Shown here piece after piece: positions 31,455 to 40,425 of a DNA stretch of 64,000 bases. Location: the NCBI GenBank assembly GCA_015064395.1, contig SVSH01000009.1, forward strand, positions 1-64,000, read 5' to 3'. This DNA is from Oscillospiraceae bacterium. GTDB taxonomy: Bacteria; Bacillota; Clostridia; Oscillospirales; CAG-272. Below the pieces are notes generated by a model. The model saw nothing but the letters and a program-made list of their open reading frames with translations. It did not search any database and was not told where the DNA came from. A program made the translations under genes and the position numbers. Within the stretch, counting starts at the first letter, position 1. Every line of letters starts with the position of its first letter.

Positions 31455-32980
31455 CAGGAATATTTCCTCCTTACCAGAACAAAGGTAGACACAGCCAGGA
31501 TCAAAATGGCGGGTGTCAGAGAAAGTCCCAGCGTCCAGCGGAGCATTTGCGAGGTGGTAATGCTGGAGATGTTGGTGGTCGAGAAGGGCTTGTAGCGCAG
31601 GCCGATCAGAACGTCCTCCTTGCCCATGTGCTTCATGACGGACAAAAGGGCGTCGTTGTTGCCAAACACGGCCGACTCCAGGTAGTCCTCAAGCGCGTAC
31701 TCGGTCGAGCCGCACACCATGACCTGTGCGCCGGTGGTGGCGTCGGTGGTCAGGGACATCAGCGCAAGCGGGCCCTCGTAGCCGGGCAGTGCTTCACCCA
31801 TGGCATAAGCCTTGGCATTGGAAGAGCCGACGAACAGATCGACACGCGTGCGGCTTCCCTTCTGATAGGTCGCATTGCCTGCCGACGCAAAGCCCTCGGC
31901 GGCAAGCAAAACGGTGGCGTCACGGAAGACGACCTTGGGTGTGTATTCGGCCGACTGCAGGTGCTGTGTGACCTGTGCGCCCGCCCCTTGGGTGACATAG
32001 CTGCCGTAGATGGTAAATCCGTCGGCGGTCAGGGCAACGGAGTCGTCCTTGACCATGGCGTTAAAGGGATGTCCCGTCTTTTCGTCCACCTTGCGGCCAA
32101 AGCTGACGCCCCAGTCGGCAAGCAGAGCCTCCAGGTGAGGCAGCTTGGGCGAGGACGCGGACAAAAACACCATCATGTTGCCGCCGCCCGCCAGGTAGTT
32201 CTCTACCTTTTCGATCTCGGACACCTCGGACACGCCGTCCTTGATCACAAAGTCGTTGTTGGGATTGTAGCAGATGAGCAGCTCGCAATCCTCGGGGATC
32301 TCATCGTAGTACAGGTCCAGCATCAGCACGTCGTAGCCGGCGTTGATGATGGAATACAGCATGGTATCGTCAAAATAGATCTCGTCGTGGTTGGCGGTCA
32401 GAACGGCCAGAGGGCGCTCGCCACCGATGAGCGAGGTCAGCGTGGTGGCAAACATACGCTCACCGTCATAGCCGACGGGAGAGGTGGTGTTACCCCCCTC
32501 GAAGGTGAAAAATTCCTTTTGACGGAAGACGCGCTTGTCGCCTCCCTCGACCTTGAGCACGACGTTGGTCGAGGCAGTCACGCCCAATTCGTCCGCACGG
32601 CTCTTTTCCAGCCAGCAGTCAAACCAGGTGACCGATATATGGTCGGGATATGCAAGCTCCAGCTCGTGGGCGGTGGTATAGATGTAGTGACCGGGCTCGC
32701 CCTTTTCGTATTCCCGATAGTCTTCACAGAAGATGATCTCCGCCTTGACGCTCTCGCCGTTTTTCTCTGCCTTGTCGATGGCATCGTCCAGCAGCTCGCG
32801 GCAAAGATCGCTGACGGAATACAGCTTGTCGGGGGTCATGTCAATGTACCATGAATAGTACCCCGCAAGCGCGGTAAATATGACGTTCAGCAGCACCAGC
32901 GCGGCGATCAGCGTGACCGTCAGCGAGACGGTCATACTGCCGTAGCGCATACGGCGGCTGCGTATCATCGGATGTTTCAT
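31454..32980 (-). CDS. GldG-family ABC transporter auxiliary protein (paralog 1)
   Basis: 508 aa; same architecture, C-terminal SLTPAILILAVSTFVLVRRKYS; TGATG overlap with the downstream paralog. Confidence 0.82.
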   Translation of the reverse strand: MKHPMIRSRRMRYGSMTVSLTVTLIAALVLLNVIFTALAGYYSWYIDMTPDKLYSVSDLCRELLDDAIDKAEKNGESVKAEIIFCEDYREYEKGEPGHYIYTTAHELELAYPDHISVTWFDCWLEKSRADELGVTASTNVVLKVEGGDKRVFRQKEFFTFEGGNTTSPVGYDGERMFATTLTSLIGGERPLAVLTANHDEIYFDDTMLYSIINAGYDVLMLDLYYDEIPEDCELLICYNPNNDFVIKDGVSEVSEIEKVENYLAGGGNMMVFLSASSPKLPHLEALLADWGVSFGRKVDEKTGHPFNAMVKDDSVALTADGFTIYGSYVTQGAGAQVTQHLQSAEYTPKVVFRDATVLLAAEGFASAGNATYQKGSRTRVDLFVGSSNAKAYAMGEALPGYEGPLALMSLTTDATTGAQVMVCGSTEYALEDYLESAVFGNNDALLSVMKHMGKEDVLIGLRYKPFSTTNISSITTSQMLRWTLGLSLTPAILILAVSTFVLVRRKYS

Positions 32981-33021
32981 AGATTTGGTGTTCCCTTTCT
33001 TTTGCTATTTTTGTGACGTGA

Positions 33022-33792
33022 TCAGCCCCAGCGTCTCTTTTCGTAGACGCGGATGGTAAGAAAGATGAACACGAGGATGAGCGAGACGTAATACAAAATG
33101 GCGGCAAAATCAAAGATGCCGTAGCTGAAGGTGTAATAGCGGCTGAGCACCGAGAACCAGTTGATGACGGCGCGGATGACGTAAGAGCCGATGATCTGGT
33201 TGCCGTCCGAGTCGGTGATGTTGTTGAGCAGATTGAGCATGACCATCGCACACAGAACGCCGATGGTGACAACGGCGGCCGAGAGCTGGTTTTCGGTCAG
33301 GGACGAAATAAACGTACCGATGGCGATGAAGGCCGCACCCAACAAAAGCAGGGCGATCACGCTGCCCACCAGCTGGGCGGTCACAGGGCCGATGTGGGTA
33401 AACTCGGTCGAGTTACCGGCGCGCTCTGCCGCGGCGATAACGTAGATGGGAATGAAGTTGATGCAGGAGATGAGCACGGTCGAGACATACAGCGTCAGGG
33501 CCGCGAGATATTTGCCCATGACCATGCCCGTGATGGTAACGGGGGCGGTCAGGAGCAGCTGCTCGGTGCGTCCCTTTCTCTCCTCGGCAAACAGACGCAT
33601 GGTCAGAAGGGGGATGAGAATGATGAACGCAAAGATCATGTAGGTGAAATATTGGGTGGTGCTGTAGCTTTCGGATACCAGGGTGGTATAGCAAGCGACC
33701 AGCGCCGAGAACACGAGGAAAATACCCGTGTAAACGTAACCGATGGGATTGATGAAATAGGAGCGCATCTCCTTTTTATAGATGGCAAGCAT
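33022..33792 (-). CDS. ABC-2 type permease (GldF/NosY-like)
   Basis: 256 aa, 6 TM; FINPIGYVYTGIFLVFSALVACY, LLTMRLFAEERKGRTEQLLLTAPVTITGMVMGKYLAAL. Confidence 0.9.
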   Translation of the reverse strand: MLAIYKKEMRSYFINPIGYVYTGIFLVFSALVACYTTLVSESYSTTQYFTYMIFAFIILIPLLTMRLFAEERKGRTEQLLLTAPVTITGMVMGKYLAALTLYVSTVLISCINFIPIYVIAAAERAGNSTEFTHIGPVTAQLVGSVIALLLLGAAFIAIGTFISSLTENQLSAAVVTIGVLCAMVMLNLLNNITDSDGNQIIGSYVIRAVINWFSVLSRYYTFSYGIFDFAAILYYVSLILVFIFLTIRVYEKRRWG

Positions 33793-33834
33793 GGCTTATA
33801 TCCTTCCTTTTCGTAGCTGAATTTCGTGGCGACA

Positions 33835-34941
33835 TCAATAGTCGTCGTCCTGGTCCTGCGCGTTGTTTTTGAGGGCCTCCTCCTCGGCGGCGCGGCGGCG
33901 TGCCTCGGCGTCGCGGTAGAGATTGCCGGCAACGTCGGCCTCCAGTCCCGTGCGGGTCTTGCGGGCGCTCGATCGGCGGGCGTCGCGGCGGGCGTTCTTG
34001 TCCGAGCCCTCCGATTTATCAACGACGGTGATAAAGATATCCTCCAGGCTCATGCCCAGAGCCTCCATACCGATCATGGCCCATCCCTTTTCGGCCAGCG
34101 AGAAGAACAGATTTTTGCGGATATCTACGCCGTATTCGCTCTCGATGGTGTAGGTGTAGGCGTCGCCGTCGCGCTCGGCCAGTACCTCGGCGTAAGCGAT
34201 GCCGGGCTTGCTCTTGAGCATGGCCAGCACCTCGCGGGAAGGACCGCAGATCTTGACGTTGAAGCGGCGGTTGTTCTCGACGGCGCGGCTGATGTTTTCC
34301 GTCTTCTCATCCGCGACGATCTTACCCTTGTTGATGATGACGATACGGTCGCAAACGGCCTGTACTTCCTGCAGAATGTGGGTGGACAGGATGACGGTGT
34401 GATCGCGGCCGAGGTTGCGGATCAGGTTGCGGATCTCGATGATCTGCTTGGGGTCAAGACCGACCGTCGGCTCGTCGAAAATGATGACCTTGGGGTTGCC
34501 GATCAGCGCTTGCGCGATGCCGACTCTCTGACGGTAGCCCTTGGACAGATTGCGAATGACACGGTTGTAGACGTCCTTGATCTTAACGACGTCACACACC
34601 TCGGCGATGTGCTGCTCGCGATCCAGCGTACAGCCCTTGAGCTCGTAGTTGAAGTTGAGATATTCCTTGACGGTCATATCCAGATAAAGGGGCGGCTGCT
34701 CAGGAAGATAGCCGATGAGCTTTTTGGCGCCCAGGGGGTCGGCGAGGATGTCGATGCCTGCGATAGAGGCCTTACCCGAGGTAGAGGACAGATAACCGGT
34801 GAGGATGTTCATGGTCGTGGACTTACCCGCGCCGTTGGGGCCGAGAAGACCGACGATCTCGCCGCTTTCTACCGAAAAGCTGATGTTGTCGACGGCACAG
34901 AAGGAGCCGTAATTTTTGACCAGATGCTCGATTTTGATCAT
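33835..34941 (-). CDS. ABC transporter ATP-binding protein (GldA-like)
   Basis: 368 aa; GLLGPNGAGKSTTMNILTGYLSSTSG, NLSKGYRQRVGIAQALIGNPKVIIFDEPTVGLDP. Confidence 0.95.
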   Translation of the reverse strand: MIKIEHLVKNYGSFCAVDNISFSVESGEIVGLLGPNGAGKSTTMNILTGYLSSTSGKASIAGIDILADPLGAKKLIGYLPEQPPLYLDMTVKEYLNFNYELKGCTLDREQHIAEVCDVVKIKDVYNRVIRNLSKGYRQRVGIAQALIGNPKVIIFDEPTVGLDPKQIIEIRNLIRNLGRDHTVILSTHILQEVQAVCDRIVIINKGKIVADEKTENISRAVENNRRFNVKICGPSREVLAMLKSKPGIAYAEVLAERDGDAYTYTIESEYGVDIRKNLFFSLAEKGWAMIGMEALGMSLEDIFITVVDKSEGSDKNARRDARRSSARKTRTGLEADVAGNLYRDAEARRRAAEEEALKNNAQDQDDDY

Positions 34942-35175
34942 GATAGGAGATCCTTTCTTTGATTTCCAAACGGGAATTGACGCACTCGAATGCCCGAAGT
35001 GCGTATATACAGAATAAATTATATCATATTATTATGAACAAAGCATGAACGGGGCAAAATTTATGGTGTTTTCGTGCTTGATTTTTTGGTGAAGAGCGGG
35101 TGAAAAAGGGGGATTTTGGGAAAGGGTATGGACAAAAAAGGAAAATGGGGATATAATTGAGATGGAGATGCATTT

Positions 35176-35755
35176 TCTGCGCCTTCTTCTACGGACGCGC
35201 ATACAGCTTCGCGCTGCGCTGTGCGAATGATGCCACTTCTTGGCACGCCCCAAGAAGTGGCGGAAGAAGGGCGCCAAAGGGCCGAATGCCCTTTGGAAAC
35301 CCGCAGTGCGTCTTTGTGGGCGCTACGCTGTCGCTCCGCGCAACACGACGCAAAAACCTGCATCTTCAGCGCTTGCGTTTGCAAGTTAAAGAAACTTGCA
35401 AACACGGAAGGTGCACGCGGGATGCGATAGTAAAAAGTTTTGCCTCCTTTCAACGCACCTTTTGATAGCTTAAATTTTCCGCAAAACGGAAAGCAAAGCC
35501 CTTGCTTTCTCCACCTGCCGCTCGTGGTGGCAAGAGTTGAGGCACAGCACTAACAGGGTATAGGTGATCTCTCTTGTTGCTCTTTGTAGAGCGGCGATGC
35601 CAGGGGGTTCCCAGGGGGAACGCCTGGGCGCGTTTCTTGGCCTCTTCTTGGCGCGTCCCAAGAAGTGGCAATAAAAACCGGCACAGTGCACGCGCGCAGC
35701 TCGACGAAGTCGAGGTGGGCAGTGTGCGCGTCCCGAAAAGAAGTTGTACCAAATC
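35176..35755. repeat. modular intergenic repeat copy R12 (both ends, opposite internal orientation)
   Basis: Left CTTCTTCTACGGACGCGCATACAGCTTCGCGCTGCGCTGTGCG; GCGGGATGCGATAG, CCACCTGCCGCTCGTGG, GGGGGTTCCCAGGGGGAACGCC; right CAGCTCGACGAAGTCGAGGTGGGC..AGAAGTTGT. Confidence 0.86.
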
Positions 35756-35793
35756 TAATCAAAACTAAAAAATCAAAAAAGAAAGGAGCCACC

Positions 35794-37098
35794 ATGCCCC
35801 CCATCACCATCCCCTATCAAGCCCTGCGAGCCCTGTGGCTCCTCGAAAAAAATAACTTCCCCGCCTACATCGTCGGCGGTAGCCTTCGAGACGCCCTTTT
35901 AGGCATTCCCCCTCACGATTGGGACGTCACCACCCCCGCTCGCCCCGAGCAAATGATGGATATTTTCACCGCTGCCGGCTACCCCACCATCCCCACCGGT
36001 ATGGCTCATGGAACGGTCACCGTGCTGATCGATCATACCCCCATCGAATGCACCACCTACCGCCTTGACGGCGACTATACCGACGCCCGCCACCCCGACA
36101 GCGTCCGCTTTACCGACCGCATTGCCGACGACCTCGCCCGCCGCGATTTTACCGTCAATGCCATGGCCTGTCGCTTGCCACATATAGCAAAATTGGACTT
36201 TGATGATCCCGTGTTTTCGCACGGCGCGACTCTTGCCACGGAAGACCTCGAGCTGATCGATCTGTACGGCGGGCGGGACGATCTGCAGGGCGGTGTCATC
36301 CGCTGCGTGGGCGATCCGACCACCCGCCTGACCGAGGATGCCCTGCGTATTTTGCGCGGCGTTCGCTTTTGCGTCCAGCTTGGCTTTTCCCCCGACCCTG
36401 CCACGGAAGAGGCCCTTTTCGATTGCCGTGCGGGGCTGTCCCGCATCTCGGCCGAGCGCATCGCCACCGAGCTTGTTGCTACGTTGTCTTGCGGCCGTCC
36501 TGTCGCAAAGGGTCTTTCCCTGATGTCTCGCGCTTCCCTTTGGGAATACGTTTTGCCGGAAGTTGAAAATAGTAATATAACGACATATTATGATAGCAAA
36601 AAATCTCTGTTTTCGGCGCTGGATTGCTTGCCGAACGACGCTTCCTTGCGCCTTTCGCTTCTGCTTTGCGGCGCAGGCGAGGCGGGAGCAAGAGCCGCTT
36701 GCCGCCGCCTCAAATTGTCTAACAAAATGACCGAGGCGGTGGCGACCTACGTTGCCGCACTTGCGCTTGATTGCCCTGCGACCGAGGCGGACGTGCGCCG
36801 CTATCTTGCGGCTCTTGGCGAGTATGCCGAGGGGGCGCTAATGCTGTCGCGGGTCTGCTATGCCGATCAAAAGGCGGATTTTGACAAGGCCCTGACGCTT
36901 GCCGAACAAATCCGGGCGCGGGGAGATTGCCTAGGCATTTCCGGACTGAAGCTGGATGGTAAAGTGCTAATAGATCAGATAGGTCTTCGCGGTCGCGAGG
37001 TGGGAGAGGTGCTGTCGCGGCTGTTGGAGGCTGTGTTGGAGGATCCTTCGGTGAATGAGAGACAGAGGCTGTTGGAGATAGCAAAGAGTTGGAAATAA
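35794..37098 (+). CDS. cca: CCA tRNA nucleotidyltransferase
   Basis: Start at MPPITIPYQALRALWLLEKNNFPAYIVGGSLRDALLGIPPHDWDVTT after GAAAGGAG; RRDFTVNAMA. Confidence 0.93.
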   Translation: MPPITIPYQALRALWLLEKNNFPAYIVGGSLRDALLGIPPHDWDVTTPARPEQMMDIFTAAGYPTIPTGMAHGTVTVLIDHTPIECTTYRLDGDYTDARHPDSVRFTDRIADDLARRDFTVNAMACRLPHIAKLDFDDPVFSHGATLATEDLELIDLYGGRDDLQGGVIRCVGDPTTRLTEDALRILRGVRFCVQLGFSPDPATEEALFDCRAGLSRISAERIATELVATLSCGRPVAKGLSLMSRASLWEYVLPEVENSNITTYYDSKKSLFSALDCLPNDASLRLSLLLCGAGEAGARAACRRLKLSNKMTEAVATYVAALALDCPATEADVRRYLAALGEYAEGALMLSRVCYADQKADFDKALTLAEQIRARGDCLGISGLKLDGKVLIDQIGLRGREVGEVLSRLLEAVLEDPSVNERQRLLEIAKSWK

Positions 37099-37100
37099 AT

Positions 37101-37143
37101 GAAAAAAGACGAGGGATAGTTGTGTTCCTCGTCTCTTTTTTCT
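37101..37143 (+). terminator. terminator of cca
   Basis: AAAAAAGACGAGGGATAGTTGTGTTCCTCGTCTCTTTTTTCT. Confidence 0.8.
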
Positions 37144-37144
37144 G

Positions 37145-37715
37145 GGGTTGGGCGCGCCACAACGCGGCGCGCTGTGCGAGTCTGCTACTTCTTGGCATTC
37201 CCCAAGAAGTAGCCAAGAAGGGAACCAAGGGGACACCCCTTGGGACCCCTACTTCCCGACGGCTTTTTGAGAGCCGCCGGGGCTGTAGCCTTTGCAAGCC
37301 TCCTCCATCTTGGGCGCATGAGCGTACGCCCAAGATGGGTTTGTCTTGGCAAAAGCCCTTTCTTTCCCCACCTGCCGCTCGTGTTGGCTAAAATTGAGGC
37401 ACGGCATAAAAAACTTGTATGTGACCTCTCGTCTTTCTCTTTGCAGAGTGGCACGGAAGGCGTGAGAGAAGATCGCCTGCTTGCAGCAGGAGGCAAATCT
37501 TTGGATTTGCCGACGCAACAGTTTCACAAGGCAAGACGCCTTTTGGTAACCACCAAAAGATAGCTAAAGAACAAAAGCTTGCGGGTTTTCAAAGGGCATT
37601 GGGCCCTTTGACGCGCTTTCTTGGTTCGTTCTTTGCCGCGTGGCAAAGAATGAACATCCCTACCGGCACAGCGCACGCGCAAAGCTGGGTGCGCGTCAAT
37701 AGACGCAGTCAGTAA
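37145..37715. repeat. modular intergenic repeat copy R13
   Basis: GCGCGCCACAACGCGGCGCGCTGTGCGAG, GCTACTTCTTGG..CCAAGAAGTAGC, GCCCAAGATGGG, CACCTGCCGCTCGTGTTGGC, right end GTTCGTTCTTTGCC..GGCAAAGAATGAAC. Confidence 0.84.
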
Positions 37716-37735
37716 AAATCTATACTTCCCCCACG

Positions 37736-37766
37736 CAAAAAGGGCGAGAAAACTCGCCCTTTTTGC
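37736..37766 (-). terminator. bidirectional terminator at the flavin reductase-like 3' end
   Basis: AAAAAGGGCGAGAAAACTCGCCCTTTTT. Confidence 0.85.
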
Positions 37767-38338
37767 TATCTCTTTTTCTTTTTCTTCACCGCCGAAAACC
37801 CAAACTTGCCCACCTTCTTGCCAAGAGAGAAATACTCCCCGTGCGCAAAGGCAGTCAAATCCGCCCGTTCCATGCAAAGCTTGCCATTCTCATCCAAGAG
37901 ACCCTCATCCGCACGAACCGCCACAATATCGGCAATAAACATATCATGCGTGCCCAGCGGCACAACGTCCGTCACCCGACACTCCAGCGACAGAGGACAC
38001 TCGGCGATCGAAGGACAGGACACCTCGTGCCCCTCCTCCTTCGTGAGGTTGCACTTGGCGAATTTGTCTACCTTTGCTCCCGTGTACATGCCGCAATAAT
38101 CGGCGGTACGAACGAGCGAGGCCGGCACGAGATTGAGGGTAAACTCCCCGCTCTCCTTAATGATGCCGTAGGAATGTCGCCCGGGGCGCACCGAAATGTA
38201 TGCCTTGGGCGGATGGGTGTTGAGAATCCCCGTCCAGGCGACGGTGATGATGTTGCTTTTCTCCATACTGCCGCAGCTGACCATCACGGTCGGAAGCGGC
38301 CCGAGTAGGGTTGAGCCTTTCCAGTTGACCTTTGCCAT
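37766..38338 (-). CDS. flavin reductase-like (FMN-binding split barrel) protein
   Basis: 190 aa; VMVSCGSMEKSNIITVAWTGILNTHPPKAYISVRPGRHSYGIIKESGEFTLNL. Confidence 0.9.
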   Translation of the reverse strand: MAKVNWKGSTLLGPLPTVMVSCGSMEKSNIITVAWTGILNTHPPKAYISVRPGRHSYGIIKESGEFTLNLVPASLVRTADYCGMYTGAKVDKFAKCNLTKEEGHEVSCPSIAECPLSLECRVTDVVPLGTHDMFIADIVAVRADEGLLDENGKLCMERADLTAFAHGEYFSLGKKVGKFGFSAVKKKKKR

Positions 38339-38342
38339 GGCG

Positions 38343-40256
38343 TCAATCCACCGTCATGTAGCCCTTGTAGGCCAGCAGTTGGATGAAATATCCACCCACG
38401 ACGGTGCGGTTCTGGAAGCCGCACTGGGCGGAGGTTACCGTGTCGTACCAGTCGGTCAGCGGCACGCGGGAGGGAGACTCGTTGTACGCCCGCCACAGAG
38501 GATCAACAATGGCTTCAAAATCAGCGCGGTTTGTTGCCAGTGTACCCGCCCAGATGAGCCAGTCGGCCTTGGTGTAGGTGCGGCGGCTGTCAAGAGGGGT
38601 GCCGTAGGCGTGCGCCTCTCTCTTATAACGATTGATCTCGGCCTCGCGGAAGTGTACGGGGAACAGATCCAGACCAAACAGCTGATCCCAGATCAGATTG
38701 TATTTGAGGCTGAACGTGCCCTCGCGGTCAAAGGCCAGTCGGTAAGAGCCACCCTCGTTGCGGGCGCGGGGCAAAAAGCCCTCGGCCTTCTCTTTGGCAA
38801 TGGCCAGCATGCGAGCGGCGTCCTCTTGCTTGCCCAGCATACGGTACAGAATACCGAGCGAGGCGATGCCCATAATAGCCTTGAGCGTGAGGTTGCAGTT
38901 GTGCGCCAGGTGTCCCGCGAAATCGTCGGTGCAAAGCTGGTGCTCGGGATCATCACCGTTGGCGACGAGGTACTTGACCCAGTCCTCCAGCACGTTCAGA
39001 TGCGCGGCGGCAAACGAAGCGTCGCCCGATGCGACCGCCGTCGCGGCCTCCATGACCAGCATATTGCCGCACTCCTCGACGGGCATCTGACCATCCTTGC
39101 GCATCTCGCCCGTCTCGCGATTCTTGTTGTAGACCTGGCCGTTGACCAAGGGGTACTGACCCGCGTCGTGGGGCGCAAAATCATACGTCCACTCGTCCGT
39201 CGCGGCGTAGCGGTAAATGGGACGCATCATACCACGTACCAGCTCGGGATTGTAGAGCAGATACAGGGGGATAGAGGGGTAGCTGACGTCCACCGTCGCG
39301 GCACAGCCGTTGGAGAAATTCTCCTTGGAAATAAAGAGGATCTCGCCGTTTTCATCCAGTACCAGCTTGTGCGAATGCACCGTCTGGCGCAGCGCCAGCA
39401 TGAGGATCTCGGCGTACTTCTCGCCGCCCGCGCGAACGGCGTCGGCAAACAGACGATCGGAGAAGGCCTTGGCACGATCCATCACGTCAAGATACCCTTT
39501 GTGTGCCTCCTCGATGGCCGCCTCAATGGTGGGGGTTTGATGCTTCCAGTAAGCCTTGAGATTGTTACCGAAATACTGAATGCTCTCGACGTCGTCGTAC
39601 GCGAAGGTAAACAGCACGCTGTCCTCGATACAGGCCTTGGCGCAGAGATATGCCATGCCGTCGTCCGATGCTTCGCGGGGAAGATACTCGACCTCGCCGC
39701 CCTCGACGGACAGATAGAAATAGCCCCAGTCGATGCGTCTGTCGTCGCCGCTGCAATGAAGCACAGGCTGGCTCGCGCTACCCATTTTCATGGTCGACAA
39801 GCCCTCGATGTTGACCGTCTCGGCAACAAGCTCGTCCTGTCCCTTTTCGTGAAGGACGAACTCCTCTGACGCGGACAGCTTGACCGTCACAGAGTGCTCC
39901 TCGCCGTCGGTGGGACGGGCGATGATCTCGAGGTAGCTGACGGGACGGGAGATCAGATACAGGTCGTCGGGCAGGATGGGGGTGGTGAACAGAGCGGTCA
40001 GCTCCACACCTGCCGCTTCGAACACGTAAGTCGTGGTAAACGCCTCTACGTCAAGCGAGACCTGACGCATGGCGGGGATGTTTTTGTTGCCGATAAAACG
40101 GTAATCGACGCCGTCGATGGTGGCGACACCCTGAAGGGTCATGGGTCGGTTGGTCCAGTGACAGGTATGGATGTCGGTCAGGCGGTCGGCGGGGGACCAG
40201 AGGCTGAAATAGGGGTCGACGGTAATGAGGGGGACGGAGGGGGGACGGAGAATCAT
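38343..40256 (-). CDS. glutaminase-like protein (DUF4965/DUF1793 family)
   Basis: 637 aa; RPPSVPLITVDPYFSLWSPADRLTDIHTCHWTNRPMTLQG, DVSYPSIPLYLLYNPELVRGMMRPI. Confidence 0.88.
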   Translation of the reverse strand: MILRPPSVPLITVDPYFSLWSPADRLTDIHTCHWTNRPMTLQGVATIDGVDYRFIGNKNIPAMRQVSLDVEAFTTTYVFEAAGVELTALFTTPILPDDLYLISRPVSYLEIIARPTDGEEHSVTVKLSASEEFVLHEKGQDELVAETVNIEGLSTMKMGSASQPVLHCSGDDRRIDWGYFYLSVEGGEVEYLPREASDDGMAYLCAKACIEDSVLFTFAYDDVESIQYFGNNLKAYWKHQTPTIEAAIEEAHKGYLDVMDRAKAFSDRLFADAVRAGGEKYAEILMLALRQTVHSHKLVLDENGEILFISKENFSNGCAATVDVSYPSIPLYLLYNPELVRGMMRPIYRYAATDEWTYDFAPHDAGQYPLVNGQVYNKNRETGEMRKDGQMPVEECGNMLVMEAATAVASGDASFAAAHLNVLEDWVKYLVANGDDPEHQLCTDDFAGHLAHNCNLTLKAIMGIASLGILYRMLGKQEDAARMLAIAKEKAEGFLPRARNEGGSYRLAFDREGTFSLKYNLIWDQLFGLDLFPVHFREAEINRYKREAHAYGTPLDSRRTYTKADWLIWAGTLATNRADFEAIVDPLWRAYNESPSRVPLTDWYDTVTSAQCGFQNRTVVGGYFIQLLAYKGYMTVD

Positions 40257-40425
40257 GGCTTTGCGTCCTTTCTTTTGGATTGATGGATTTATTATAGCAT
40301 GGGAAGGGGGGGATGTAAAGGGGGGATTTTGAGAAGGGGGCTAAATTTTCAACAACTTCTCCTCTCCCACGAAACAAGCCCAAGGATCACTCCCCGGGCT
40401 TGCTGTTTTCATTTAATTTTTGCTT

